Shown: positions 1 through 13,440 of the stretch, piece by piece | Position numbering within the stretch: position 1 is the stretch's first letter | Layout: every line of letters starts with the position of its first letter | Source: Amaranthus tricolor | Taxonomy: Eukaryota > Streptophyta > Magnoliopsida > Caryophyllales > Amaranthaceae | Direction of reading: 5' to 3' | DNA length: 64,000 nucleotides | NCBI RefSeq assembly: GCF_026212465.1 | Contig: NC_080056.1 | Location: 17,734,726-17,798,725, forward strand | Translations under genes and position numbers: made by a program | The notes under the pieces: model-generated | What the model was told of the DNA's origin: nothing | Database searches by the model: none | Seen by the model: the letters and a program-made list of their open reading frames with translations, nothing else

Positions 1-940
<940 letters not shown>

Positions 941-1084
941 CATTTCATTAAGAATAGAGCAAAAACGACATTAAAAAAGTAAGATATGTATGTATTTTAA
1001 AATTAAAAAAAAAATCTTAAGAAAAATGTATGAGTTTTTAAGAAAATTAAGGAAAAAAAATAAATATAGACACAATATAACTTA

Positions 1085-1921
1085 TTAATTCTGAAAATTT
1101 GTAGGATCGTCCGATCCTACGATCCAATCCTACAAGTTGATTTCGATCCTATGTAAAATCCCGATCCTGACAACCTTGCACACAACCCATAATTTTCAAT
1201 CATACTTCAACCCCAAATCATAAATGTGTTCAATTCATCAATCAAACTCTTACCCATAATAAGATTTAATGAAAATAACATAAAATCAACATCAAATTCA
1301 CAACTTAATAAAAATCCAATTAAAAACTAGAAAATTAATTGGAGAAGAGAAGAGATGGCTTACAAAGGGGGAACTAGTAAAGGGTGGAAGTATAGGTGGT
1401 TGGTGTGGTGGTGTGGAGAACTAAGATGGTGGAGTCAAGGGTGGACCGTAGTTGTTACTGCTCGAGGGAAAGGGGAGGGACGAAAGCAGCACAGCTGCCG
1501 GGAGATGTGCACGGCTGCCGGCTGCTACTGTAGAGGGGAGAGACTCGGCCTAGTGGTGCAGAGGGTGGTGCGTAGCTAGTGAGGGAGGGAGGAGAGAAAA
1601 GAAGAGATGAAGAAAGGGAAGAAGGACGGGTGAGCCGTGGGTTTTGCAATGTGAGGGAAGGGGTATCTCATTTAAAACCCTAACCCATCCATTTTATTTT
1701 CTTAGTTTACTTATTTATTTATTTATTTACGTAGATTCATGTTCTTGCAAGGCCCAACTATGAAACTCACCTTCGCGTGATCACACATTTTAATAAAATA
1801 GGAATTTTGATTCGAAATTTATTAAAACTAATTCAAAAGTAATTTAATATAATTATAAAATCTCCCAAAAGTTATTAACATATTAAATTACTACGTCATT
1901 AAAATCTCGGGGTGTTACACT
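1085..1921 (-). mobile_element. Gypsy-type LTR end (partial or solo), minus strand
   Basis: Read on the minus strand from 1921, the sequence starts TGTAACACCCCGAG, an LTR start often seen in plant Ty3/gypsy (chromovirus Tekay/Del-like) elements. It is followed by an AT-rich stretch and then GC-rich sequence with no coding domain. The other end is not defined; I saw no clear CA terminus or target duplication near 1085, so the lower boundary is a guess. The element abuts a LINE endonuclease fragment at about 1925 and may have inserted into it. No primer binding site or internal region is present. Confidence 0.4.
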
Positions 1922-1924
1922 CTC

Positions 1925-2396
1925 ATGTCTCTAGATTACGCACACAACCACCGTCCTTTTTAGAGTTATGGAGGATCTCATTGAAATCATCAAAGAACAC
2001 ACATCGATCAGAATTGCTGGATTTGAGGGATCTCATAAGGTCCCAAGTTTTATATTTATTGGGTTAGTCAATCCACCCAAATACTCCACCAGCAAACCAC
2101 GAACTAGAAGCATCTGCACTAACAATTTCAGTTAGAATATGGTGGTCAAAAAAGGAAACAAGGTTAACATCAAAATTATTCCACCATAATCCTATACCAC
2201 CGGAATTACCCACACTATTGAAGCACACTCTGTTATCAAAACCACAGCGAGTACGAATATTCGTTAATCTTCCTTTGTCAATCATCGTCTCCATAACAAA
2301 GACGATATCAGGTCTTTCTCTCCAACACCAGGAGCGGAGGGACCGCACTGTCAGTCGGTTGGCCAACCTCTGATAGTTCCAGCTGAAGATTTTCAT
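1925..2396 (-). pseudogene. LINE ORF2 endonuclease fragment (3' part missing)
   Basis: The start codon at 2396 opens a frame beginning MKIFSWNYQRLANRLTVRSL, the standard start of plant L1-like ORF2 apurinic endonucleases (family norm MKILSWNCRGLGNPRTVR). The WNCRG cysteine is Tyr here. The frame shows the ERPDIVFVMET motif and later GGIGLWW. It meets a stop near 2064, after which homology continues as a DDFNEIL motif (family GDFNEIL) to about 1925. Reverse transcriptase is absent. The ORF1 stop and this ATG overlap as ATGA, the usual tight ORF1/ORF2 junction. Loss of the 3' side rather than the 5' side argues for later deletion or insertion, probably linked to the adjacent LTR. Confidence 0.8.
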
Positions 2397-3822
2397 TGCT
2401 GTTTACGGGGTTGGTCACCACCAACCTCCGCTACTTTAGGAGAGCAGAACACACCAATAGCTGAATTCCCACGGTATCTTTTGACATCAAGGGACACATC
2501 TTCCATAGTAACATGCTCATCATCGTATTTCCTCTTAGAGGATCCATCTTGATCTTGAGCAGTATCATCAGAAGGGAGATCAATAGTAAGCCTTGCATCC
2601 TGATGTTTAGCAGGTCTGCCTTTCTTCTTGTGTATTGAAAATTTTCTTCTTGTATCTCCAGCAACACCAAGCGATAAAGTGGGGATAGAAATGGACCCCA
2701 CTGTAGTGATTAAAGTATTTTCCCCAGGAATCCCACATGCATGGGAAGGACCTGTCTTATGTGGTTCCACATGGTTATCGGAGTTCAAGACACTCGGTAA
2801 AGATGTGGGCCCAGGGATATATAGTACATTATCCTCAGCAGTCAATAAGAGATTCCCATCTACAGTCTTCATAACTGGGCCTACATAATTTATCACCTTG
2901 GGACATATATCTATCACCAAACTACCACTCAACATATCATTCACATTAGAGAAACCAGTACTTCTCATATCAGAGTGGTTATGACAAGTACCATTCGATG
3001 ATGAATTTAAAGTCTCTTTTGATGCAACAATATTTAGATTTGAACAGGGACTTTTCAGTTCAACCGTGAAGAGATTCTTCTTCGATTTCTATCTCATTCC
3101 TCATTTTTGATAAGCCTATCCTGGGAGAGGTTTGAAGGTCAAAGCCCCAGCCACAATCCTTATCACGATCCTCATCCGCTACCCACTTACAATCCCTGTC
3201 AATATGGTCTATTCTCCCACATAAACGGCAAAAATGGGGTAGTCTTTCATATTTTACTGTAATTGTAATGACATACCCATTTTTAATGCGAATCTTCTGT
3301 GACCTTTTCATAAAGGTTTGTGAATAGCTAACAAAATCCTAACTCTCTTATAGGGTTCAATATCAAGTAGGTCATCTTCCACTTCCATCACTTCACCAAA
3401 CGAAGTAGTAATGGCTTTAACACGTTTCGTAGATCGAGAACCAAAGGGTAGATTATAGAGTCTTAACCAAAAGGGGGATGAACCGGTAATAACATCAGAG
3501 GGTTGAACGTTATTATCGATATCTTGTAACGCAAGCAACCTTTGTTCGAAACACCAAGGTCTGCCTTCTAAGACCTTATCCTTATCTTTCCAATGAAAAA
3601 ATTGAAAGAAGAAGGCGTTTTAACCCATGGATCGAATGAGGACGTCTTCTTGTAACCGCCAAGCCAAGGTCATTGTACGTTTAAGAGCATCCATATTAAA
3701 CACAGAGAATGTTTCTCGTCTTCAGTTTCATTATCTCTGTTATCAAACACTAAGATTGCATCATAATCCTTTGCAAGGTCGAGTGCAGAGCATTTTTCTA
3801 TGAGATCATCAGCCATCTTGAA
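2393..3822 (-). pseudogene. LINE ORF1 (DUF4283 / CCHC nucleic-acid-binding protein), decayed
   Basis: Begins at an ATG at 3822 (MADDLIEKCSALDLA) and runs to a stop at 2393. It is broken by frameshifts and stops near 3690 and 3620 and between the later pieces. Recognisable parts in order: a DUF4283-like RNA-binding region (VLEGRPWCFEQ, then FWLRLYNLPFGSR at about 3460-3500), a zinc knuckle CRLCGRIDHIDRDC at about 3190-3230, and a low-complexity C-terminal half (2393-2968). In plant L1 elements ORF1 binds the RNA and forms the ribonucleoprotein. The order is normal for the family and the copy is clearly dead. Confidence 0.8.
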
Positions 3823-3996
3823 ATGGGGGTAACCATCAAGTGGAGGAAACCCTAGGAGACTAGAGAGAAAGCCCTACTTCTAGAGAGAAGGGGAGTTTTT
3901 GTTAGATTTCCGAGGAAACCATTCGCCACAAAAAATAATACATAGTTGGAGTATATTTTACAAATTTTCAAAAATAACTTATTATCATATCATAAC

Positions 3997-4950
3997 TAGA
4001 CCTGGGAAAACGGTCGGTCGGTCGGGTTTTGGGTCGGATCAATTTCGGTCGGGTCATTTTCGGGTCGGGTCAGTTTCGGATCAGGTCAGTTTCAGGTCGG
4101 ATCACTCTGGGTTTCGGGTAGGTTCGGATTGACCCAACGGGTTACCATAAAACATTAGAATATCCAATCGGCTAATTCAACATAAAAAAAAATCATTAAA
4201 ATGTCTAAAATAAATCATTAGAGAAATTACATGTACGATTTTCAAAAAATAGTTGGTATGTCAGGTTCATTTAAGTGCAAGAAAAATAGGGGAATTAATA
4301 CTTATTTTGAAAGACTTGTACGATACGCGCTTTATAAAAGTTATTTTGTTTATTATAATTGTAACGTTAGATAAAAATGATGTTAAAATTATCTTCACAA
4401 TTTTCATGTTGGAAAGATATACAACTAACTAAGTACTTATTTCGTCTTATAAGATACGCGTTTTATAATTTAGGGTAGCGACATTCGTTTTTTGAAAAGC
4501 TCATTCAAACGTGCGAAACGTTCGTATAAATTATATTGATTTGCTTACTGAAATGTAGAAGAATTAAAAACTCATTTGACTGATTTAACAAGATACATGT
4601 ATTCAATTAAGATGATTATAACGTCCTGTTTTTAAAGAAAAATAATTACGATAGCTAAAAAGACGTTAAATACGTGTTTTTTGAGATCTATTGATGAGTT
4701 TTAGGGTTCAAGTGATATACTCAATATGTTGAGATACTTTGAAAACTAAAATTTTATTTGAAATGAATTCTAACATTGAAATTACTCTAAAAATTGATAT
4801 TAAATCTGTCAAAACGGGTCGGTTTCCGGTCAGGTCATTTTCGGGTCGGTCATGTTTCGGATTAAGTCGCTTTCGGGTCGGTCAGGTTCGGATTTTGTCG
4901 GGTCGGATCCCAGGTTCATTTTCGGGTCGGATCAAATTTTCCCAGGTCTA
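3997..4950. mobile_element. Non-autonomous hAT-like transposon, 954 bp
   Basis: Terminal inverted repeats TAGACCTGGGAAAA (3997) and TTTTCCCAGGTCTA (to 4950) match perfectly over 14 bp. They are flanked by an 8 bp target duplication, ATCATAAC on the left and ATTATAAC on the right (7 of 8), as expected for hAT elements. Just inside each end lies a cluster of GGGTCGG / CGGGTC motifs (about 4012-4140 and 4815-4940), likely transposase-binding subterminal repeats. The middle is AT-rich and non-coding. It sits about 145 bp upstream of the LPLAT start codon, so it may lie in that gene's promoter or 5' UTR. Confidence 0.8.
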
Positions 4951-5094
4951 ATTATAACCAATAAAAATAAAATTTCACTCCCAAAAAACTGTAGAACGTC
5001 AACTTCCTTCTTTCATTTTCATTTATAGGTATCACCAATTCGATTGTCTAAAAATCCCAAATTTCTTATCTTTCATCTCTAAACTTACTCAACC

Positions 5095-8000
5095 ATGGAC
5101 CTTGATATGTCATCAATGGCGGATGCATTGGGTTTATCACTACCGGTGCTCATATTTCTTCTATGTTATGTTGCAACATTACCCATCAGCTTTTTTTGGA
5201 GATTTGTACCTAGAACTCTTCCTAAACATATCTATTCCGCCTTAACTGGCATTGTTCTCTGTTACCTTTCTTTTGGGCTTTCTTCTAATCTCCATTTTCT
5301 TATTTCCATCCTCATTGGGTATCTTTCTATGCTCGTTTATCGCCCTAAATGCGGCCTCATCACTTTCTTTGCTGCTTTTGGGTATTTGATTGGATGGTAA
5401 GTTTCATTTTCCTTTATAGGTTTTTCTTATTGAAGTTATGATTTTTCTCTTTGGGTGTTTTCATAGTTTTAATCTGTAGTTTATTTCACTTTATGACATT
5501 GTTGATTGATTAATTAGCTTGTGTATTTTTTTTTTCTGTGATTGTTATTTCATTAACCAATTTTTAGATCTTTCTCTTGATTTAGATTGCATGAAATTTA
5601 TGTATGAAATTACCGACATTTACAAGATTTGAAAACTGGATTGACTGTTCGATTTCTTGGTTATTCATTTGCTTGTGTCTGATAAAGATTGAATTTTTGT
5701 TTGATTTCTCTCATTGTTTGTGTTGAATCATGTATACCCATATCCAATTTGTGTGTCTGTTTAGTTTATGGAGCTTGTTGGGTTGGAATGTAATATATAT
5801 TGATATGTTTTGCTTTGTTTGATCACTGTTGTAGCTGCTTAATACCATATTCCCTGTCTTTTTTTATGATGATGAGGATGCAGAAATGTGATCGAAGTTA
5901 AATGAGAAGTTTATTGGAAATTATATGTCTATAGACTATTGCTTAGCTTGTTCAATAGATAGTTAGATATGACTTTGGCTCACAGATTAAGATATTTAAT
6001 CCGATTAGCACAATTTTCATGGGGTACTTTATACCATGAACGGATTAGTTTTGAAAAAGAAAAAAAGAAAAAAACACTTTGGATTTTGGGATGATTTCCA
6101 GGACATCTTAACATGATGATGTTGAAATTCTGTTTTGAGATGTAGTCAGATTTTGTTGGAGTTTTCTCACTTGGTGATACAATAAGCATTTTTTGTCTGA
6201 GATGTAACTTTGTTGTGCTAAAATTTATGGATGCCTTTTTGATACTTGAATCTATTTTTACATTTTAGCCATGTTTACTACATGAGCGGGGATGCATGGA
6301 AGGAGGGTGGAATCGATGCTACTGGTAATTTCTTGTTTATTTGCAGCTACTCATTGTATATGTGCATCTATAAAATGAAGAACTTTTTTTGCTCACAATT
6401 GCTTATTCATTATTCAATGAAATATGAACTAGTGGCTATTGTTTCTGGTATATCCTTGGTTTATCTTGCATACCTTATATTGTGGAGATTAAGGCTTTGC
6501 CATTGTTGTTGTCTTAATTAACTCTCTTTCATTCATATTTTATGCTTCTTAATACAAGGAAAAGTTGTTCTAAGAAGTAAAACGTGATGTAAGAAAAACA
6601 TTTCAGAGCTAAAATGTATCGTTTAAGGAACTTTTGAATTTTTTTTACCATTGGCGATTATTGTATCTTCGTAAACAAATTTCATGTGGCGTTTAGGAAT
6701 GTGGCACTATTGTAGAAGCTGCATCTATTGTAGCACTCTACTAAATTTATATGAATTGGGTGAATTTCATGAGCTTGTTGCATTGAAGAGAAATAGCTTG
6801 TGGTATGGAGGAATGGATATGCTATACGCAATCCCTTGATACAATTTTTTCACTCCCCTCCCATGTGGCTGTTAAGTGTCATACTAACTTTTCTTTATAG
6901 TGGAAAGTGTTAGGTCACTAGATAATTCCAACAATTTATTTTGCAGATCTTTCTATTACATGGCGCCTTTTTTGCAATTGTAGTTGTCTGTTAATATACT
7001 AAATTGCTAGCTGATACTTTTTGGAAACCATAGATGACTAAATAATGAAGAGTTGCTAAATGATTGAATCAAAGAAGATTGTAATCAATTCAAAGGAATA
7101 GATATATGTGGTGAAGGATTCATGTGCAAAAACACATCATCAATGGTCATGAAAGAAGGGAGTTGGCTGCCGTATTGTTTATATCAGTCTTTGGCCGTTT
7201 GATTGTAGTTAACTTGAATAATTTCAAGAGGAGCATTATGTATAGCGTACTAGTAACTCTATCTTTACAGACTGCATATTTAATTTAATGTTTCTCCAAT
7301 ATCTTTATCACTTGTTAACATTCGAGAAATCACTTTTTACTAGTTATCATCTAAATTCGAATAGTTTATATTCTTAAAGTTTTTGCATACTTTAATACAA
7401 CTCATTTCCTTGCAGGTGCTTTGATGGTCTTGACACTGAAAGTCATCTCTTGTGCTATAAATTTTCAAGATGGACTTTTGAAAGATGAAGATCTACGCGA
7501 AGCACAAAAAAAGAATCGGTTGCTAAAAATGCCCTCCTTTATTGAATATGTTGCGTATTGCCTCTGCTGTGGGAGTCATTTTGCTGGACCTGTATTTGAA
7601 ATGAAGGATTACCTTGATTGGACGGAAGGGAAAGGGGTCGGTTCATGAGGCATTTCTTGTTCGTCATCATGCTCTTGTTGTTAGATGTATACGTGAGGCG
7701 GAATTTTTTTTACTTGAAATCATTAGTTTGCTCTTTGTTTTGCAGCTCTGGAAGCCAACTGAGAAACAACCATCACCTTGGGGTGCAGTAGCTAGGGCTC
7801 TTCTTCAAGCTGCGATATGCATGGCTCTATATTTATACTTGGTGCCATATTTCCCCTTGTCAACTTTCACCAACCCTTTGTATGGGGATTGGGGATTCTT
7901 TAAAAAACTGAGCTATCAGTACATGTGTGGATTTACAGCACGTTGGAAGTATTATTTCATCTGGTCTATCTCAGAAGCTTCCATGATTATATCTGGTTTT

Positions 8001-9938
8001 GGGTTTAGTGGATGGACTGGTACTTCCCCGCCAAAGCCCAAGTGGGACCGTGCGAAAAACGTTGATATCTTGGGAGTTGAGTTGGCAAAGAGTGCTGTTC
8101 AGATTCCACTAGTCTGGAATATACAAGTTAGCACCTGGCTCCGTCACTGTGAGTTTTCCGGCACAGCATTTTCTATGGCTTTAATATGAATATAATTAGT
8201 TATACTGACCTTTGGATTTGTTTTCGTAGCATATGTTTTTCTTATCCGTGATTTGAATGTCACCTGAATTTTGTGTGTCTGAACTCTGAAGCAACACTTT
8301 CGTGTCGCAGATGTCTATGAAAGACTAATCCAGAAGGGCAAGAAGGCTGGTTTCTTTCAATTGCTTGCCACTCAGACAGTCAGTGCTATTTGGCATGTGA
8401 GTTATTTTCTTTCGACTAATAAGCCTCTTCCTAACTTTCATTTAAGTAATACTAGATATCCAAGTTGCTTCGTGTCAGCAGACACCCTTAAGTCTTCTGA
8501 ATCAAAGATTAATCTATATGGAAAGATACCTTAGTTGAGGTAGCTTAGTCTATATAACTTTTCATCTCGTTGGGGCATGCAACATGATCATTTCATGATG
8601 AAATTGAGGTACTTGGTATCATTGTATCTTATCTTGTATGTAAAGAACTTGGTTGAAGTCTTATTGTTACATTAATTCATCAATCTTTTTGAGTTGTTCA
8701 ATCATTGACTAAGAAGCATAAAATATTTGATTCGTGGATCAAATAACTTAATAGAACATTACGAACGTTATAATTCCAGAAAATGGGGCCGGCTACTCTA
8801 TAAACTTAAATTTTATGCATCAAAGATCTCTTGCTGTTCATCATTAAAAGTCGCGGATGCTCTCCTCCTCTAAATATCTTCGAGTTCTTTTTTTGTAGTA
8901 CTTCAGTAGGAGTAAAAAATATTTATTTTGACAATTCTCTCACAGTTCCTTTTCTGGTTCTTTGGTTCTGAAATTACAGGGAGTATATCCTGGTTACATA
9001 ATTTTCTTTGTTCAGTCGGCTTTGATGATTGCTGGCTCAAGAGGTATTTCTTTATACAAGTGCTGCTTTTGGCATTCTTTCTTTGCATTATTTACCGACT
9101 TATCGATCTGTTTCTGTTTTGTACATTCCATAGTTATTTATAGATGGCAGCAGGCTATGTCCTCATCTCTTCTGCAAAAGATATTGACGTTTGTGAACTT
9201 TGCCTATACACTGATGGTTCTCAATTATTCATCAGTTGGTTTCATGGTCAGTTTCTTTCACTGTTTTTTCTTCTATTGAGATCTCTTTTAGTCTGTTTAC
9301 TATTATAATAGCGAAGGCAAGGAAGGACAAGAATTTAAAAGAATTTAATGTTTTTAAAACAATGATGTTCGTTGAGAAAACATTGAAACATTGTCAATAA
9401 GTTGTGGTTATGACACAGGGGTTAAAAGATTTTGACCTCGTTTTATTGATTATCTATTTCTATCTTACTCCCGTTATCGGAGGAAAAAGGACGGTAATCA
9501 TGCAAAATTAAGTTCAAGTTCAGCTAACATAAATTGTCAGGAAAAATAAGCTTGAGGAGAACAATTCCTTAGCGTTCGATTAGGAGTATTTGCTACTATT
9601 TAGTGCCAAGCCGAGGGACTTTTTTGCCGCATCCTTCTCTATGGGTATGGGTTGCCGCCTTCCTTTCCTCCCCAGACCCTGATCATATTCTTATGGACGG
9701 GATACACTGGGTAGAGTGATGATGAGATGATGATGATGATGATGCTACGATTTAGTGCTATGATGTACAATCTTAATGCCTTTTCTGTTTCCAGGTACTC
9801 AGCTTGCATGAAACCTTGACAGCATACCGAAGCGTGTACTATATTGGGACAATTGTTCCCATCATTGTTTTGCTGTTTGGAAACGTTGTCAAGCCACCAA
9901 GACCATCAAGGCCAAGAGTTCAGAAAAAAGAGCAGTAA
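5095..9938 (+). CDS. LPLAT1: Lysophospholipid acyltransferase LPLAT1/2-like (MBOAT family)
   Basis: Transfers acyl groups from acyl-CoA to lysophospholipids (chiefly lysophosphatidylcholine) in the ER, the Lands-cycle reaction. Eight coding exons, all GT-AG and in phase: 5095-5396, 6269-6324, 7416-7636, 7746-8148, 8311-8396, 8980-9043, 9134-9246, 9795-9938. They give 462 aa, the length I recall for Arabidopsis LPLAT1. The start MDLDMSSMADALGLS resembles the Arabidopsis N-terminus. Several hydrophobic segments are present. MBOAT signatures: YMSGDAWKEGG after exon 1, YCLCCGSHFAGPVFE in exon 3, FTARWKYYFIWSISEAS with the conserved Asn-region motif, and the catalytic-His motif SAIWHGVYPGY across exons 5-6. 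The protein ends KKEQ, fitting a KKxx ER-retrieval signal. Intron 7 carries a SINE. LPLAT1 and LPLAT2 cannot be told apart here, so the symbol means the pair. Confidence 0.95.
9591..9758 (+). mobile_element. tRNA-type SINE (5'-truncated) with target duplications, in LPLAT intron 7
   Basis: The 136 bp insert 9607-9742 contains GCCGAGGGACTTTTTTGCCG, CCCAGACCCTGATCATA and GGGATACACTGGGTAGAG, and ends in a GAT-type simple tail. This is the layout of Au-like plant SINEs (their 3' half reads GCCGAGGGTCT...CCCAGACCCC...ATACTGGGTATG with a short simple tail). It is bracketed by 16 bp direct repeats TGCTACTATTTAGTGC (9591) and TGCTACGATTTAGTGC (9743), 15 of 16 identical, the target-primed integration signature. 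No A/B-box promoter is visible, so the 5' part is missing. Confidence 0.75.
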
Positions 9939-10357
9939 AGCTGCACAATACGATACACGTAACAGTTTCCTCATGCTTGTCTGAAAGCCTGAGGAAGTGG
10001 TCATTGCGGATGGGCTAAAATTAGCCTCGCTGTGGTTCAACCTGAAAAATGCATTGTGCTTTTCACTGCTTTTAATTCTGATGTTTTTTTGAATTTGTTG
10101 ATTTGCCGATTTCTCTGTTTTGAGTGATATTTATGAAACTATGATAGTCGTTAATGTTTCGTAGAGCTGATTATAATATAAGAATGCATAATTGAAATTG
10201 CTGAAGTTTATTATTAACTTGATGTGAATTTCATATTTATCGTTTGTCGTTGCAAGTGGAGAATAAGCGTGTTAAGCGAAGCTCTTGATACACAACTGAA
10301 GCAAACGGAACCATAATGCCATACTAAGTGAACATGAGCTGCAAACTTACACATTAA
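9939..10357. other. LPLAT 3' UTR and downstream spacer
   Basis: Begins right after the LPLAT stop. No coding signal. Probable 3' UTR with T-rich and AATAA-like stretches (for example around 10160-10200). No repeat was recognised. Confidence 0.5.
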
Positions 10358-10833
10358 CACCGTTTGGAGGAATGAAATTGGAGTGAAAGGAAAGGAAAAT
10401 ATTTGGAAGGATGTATATTCCTTTGTTTGAGGAACAATTTTGAAGAAGAATTTGGAAGGAAGTAGAGGTCTTTAAAAAGGATTCGACATCTGACATTCAA
10501 CCGATTTTGACCTAACTTGAAAATAATATCAAAAATATGAAAAAAATCAATGTGGAAACAAGATAACAAACGTGAAACACTTGACTCGAAATCAATTTGA
10601 TGACTTAAATTAACACCTCTAAAAGAAAGAAATTTGATTCTTTAATTTTGTTTGTGGGCAAATTCCTATAAAGTGGAAATATTTGAAAGGCAAATGAGTG
10701 TTCTTTTCCTCTCCCTTTCTTTCTTTCCCTTTCCACCTAAAATATAAAGATTTTTTCACAATTCCCTTATATTCATTTCCTCACTTTTGCTTCTCTATCA
10801 TTCATTTTCCTCAATTGTTATCCAAACAAAGTT
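10358..10833. mobile_element. Possible MITE, about 476 bp
   Basis: The left end CACCGTTTGGAGGAATGAAA and the right end TATCCAAACAAAGT are roughly inverted (CCGTTTGGA against TTGTTTGGATA). Purine-rich inner sequence on the left (GGAGTGAAAGGAAAGG) mirrors pyrimidine-rich sequence on the right (CCTCTCCCTTTC, TTCATTTTCC). Flanking TAA / TTAA could be a 3 bp target duplication, as in PIF/Harbinger MITEs. The inverted repeats are imperfect, so this is tentative. Confidence 0.35.
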
Positions 10834-11869
10834 TAATGATCTATTTGGCTGTTCATATTAAATAGTTGAAATGTTAATGGAATATTAATTTAATTTTATT
10901 AGGAATTTTTTTGATAAATTTAATGGTAATGCTTATTTTGCTTCAATTATTTTATTTTATTCACTATATTAATTAGAATACATTACCATTTGAGGATATG
11001 ACATGATGGATAATTTAGAGTATAAAAGTATAAAGGTTAAATATACTAATTACACAAATTCTTACTTGAGACTGTCTATACAAGAGACGTTTCAAGTTTG
11101 GGCTGATCCAATTTATAAATTTTAAAAAAAAATAAAATAACTGAATTTTCTAAGCACGCGCTTCTTTTAACTTTTCAACTTCCATTTTCAGTTTTCATTT
11201 CACTCTTTCCTGACATAAACCACTCATGGTCCTCTCTCAAACTTCATTTGTGGTTTTTAATCTCTATCTTTCTCTCTCAAACTCCATTGTCGTGTATTCT
11301 CTATATTATCTTCTTCAATATTTGGAAGACCATCAAAGGTATGTATTTATGCTTCATCTTCACCATTTTCGTTTTTAAAGCTTTCATTTTCATTTTTATT
11401 GGTTAATTGTGCTATATATTAGTTGTAATTACAATCCTTTTATTTCTTTATAAATTAAGCTTCATCAATGGTAGAAATAGTAATGTTGAAGAAGACAACA
11501 ATGGTGGAAATAGTGATGTTGAAGAAGGAAAGTAAGTTGGTGTTTTAACCTAATTAAAGTTTGTAGTTTAATATTTTAATATTTTAAATTTGTTTGTTTT
11601 TGATTTTTGGGTTTAAAAACTGGGAAAGATAAGTAATGGTGTTATCTTGGATTCTGTTCATAAAATAGATCTAAAGGATTCCTTTTAAGGATCAAAATGA
11701 CAACCCTCAACTGTCAAAGGTGGCTGATTAAGTACTCAAACAACGAGCTTATTGTTAATATAAGTGCCAAAACACTTAATAAAAATGATGAATTTGATCA
11801 CTTAATCGAACATGCCTTAGCTTGTACTTTGGAGAGGAACGATGAGGATGTGTCGTATGTGAGTGATTA

Positions 11870-12600
11870 AAGTTTGAAACGATTGATGAGGGGCTTAACG
11901 TGAGGCAAATGAGGCTTTCACTAAAGGGTGAAACCATGCCTTGAACAAGAAAAAGCATGGTATGAAGGTTGGTCAAACAAGGCAACATGAAAACTAAGTC
12001 AAAAGTGGGCTGGAGAGGTGTGCTCGTTCAAGGCACTAAAGTGCTAGTTCAAGGCACATTGTGCAGGTGGGTTCTGAACTAAGTGCTCATTCGAGCACAT
12101 GGGGTGCTCGTTTGAGCACTTTGCCTAGGATTCCTTTTGGGACGTTTTAGCTACGGTATGACTTGGTAGAGCATAGTATTCCTTGATTAATTACTATGTT
12201 TATTGAGGTGTTTATTGTCATACTGATTGCTATGATTAATTGGTGACGTAATTGTGCTTTAATGGTGCATTGAGTGTGGTTCTACGAAAGATGCTTTCCT
12301 TCATCTATAAAAGGGAGCATCATTCATAAGAACAAGGCACCACAAACACATATTGTTGAGAGTGTTATTTCTTTGTAAGAAACTTGAGAATGTTCTTCAT
12401 ATAATCAGTATTGTGATCTCAAGAGAATTGTTCTCCAGATAAGTGGAGGTTTATTATACTTGCAATTGTTGAATTCAATATAATAAACTACATTTGAGGG
12501 GGAGGTATCCAAGATACCTCATAAACACTTGTGTTCATTGTTTGCACTTGATTTTCATTTTGTTTTTCATTGTTGAACCTCTTTGAGGCTTTCATTTCAC
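11870..12600 (+). mobile_element. LTR-like insertion (putative copia solo LTR)
   Basis: A non-coding segment unlike the surrounding foldback element. It has a TATA-type box CTATAAAAGGGAGC at about 12305, followed by transcript-like sequence (AACAAGGCACCACAAACAC) and a short direct motif TGTTCATTGTTTGCAC near 12533. The layout resembles a copia LTR promoter plus R/U5. At about 12005-12125, the motif GTGCTCGTTCGAGCAC and variants occur several times. No clean TG...CA ends or target duplication were found, so both boundaries are approximate. Confidence 0.4.
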
Positions 12601-13440
12601 TTTTAGTAGCTGGAATTATAATATTATATATTTGAATTTATAATATTGTGTATTTAGGTTTATAATAGTGGTATTTGTCGTATTATTATGTATTCATATT
12701 TGGGATTATGTTGGAATTATAATAGTGTGTATCTGGATATATAATATTGTATATATGAGTTTATAATAGATTGTATTTGTGTTTATAATTGTGTGTAGTT
12801 TATAATATTTTGGATTTATAAAGTAATGTTATAATTCCAACTAAATAATGTTATACCCCAAACTAAACAATGTTATAATCACAATTAAACTATGTTATAA
12901 CCCTTAATAAACTATGTTGTAACCCCAATTAAATTATGTTATAACCCCAATTAAACAATGTTATACTCTCAACTACATTATGTTATAAAACCAACTAAAA
13001 ATGATATAACCCACACTACACAATGTTATACTCTCAACTATATTAACTCATGTAAAATGTTCACAGTTATAATATCAATTATATTATTGTATAACTAAAA
13101 ATATATGTTCTTATAACACAAAATATATTATGTTATAACTCCAAATATATGTCGTTATAATCCAAAAATATATTATGTTATAACCTCAAATATATGTTGT
13201 TTTAACACCAAATATATTATGTTATAACCCTAAATATAAGTTATTGTAACCCCAAATATACTATGTTATAATCCCAAATATATTATGTTATAACTCCAAA
13301 TATATTATGTTATAACCCCAAATATATTGTTACTACACAATGTTTACTCCCAACTACATGAACCTATATCAAATGTTCACAGTTATAATACCAATTATAT
13401 TGTGTTTATATCCTCAAATATATGAATATATAACCACAAA
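12600..13440. repeat. Degenerate minisatellite in two opposed blocks
   Basis: From about 12835 to 13440 a unit near 20-24 bp of the form ATGTTATAACCCCAAATATAT recurs more than 20 times with variation. From 12600 to about 12830 the same theme appears in the opposite orientation (TTTATAATATTGTGTATTTGG). The two blocks are therefore inverted, fitting the foldback structure of the host element. No coding content. Confidence 0.8.

Noticed and set aside
1355..1649. ORFs of 60-75 codons on both strands
   Set aside because: They fall in the GC-rich part of a gypsy-type LTR, lack family motifs and are typical chance frames.
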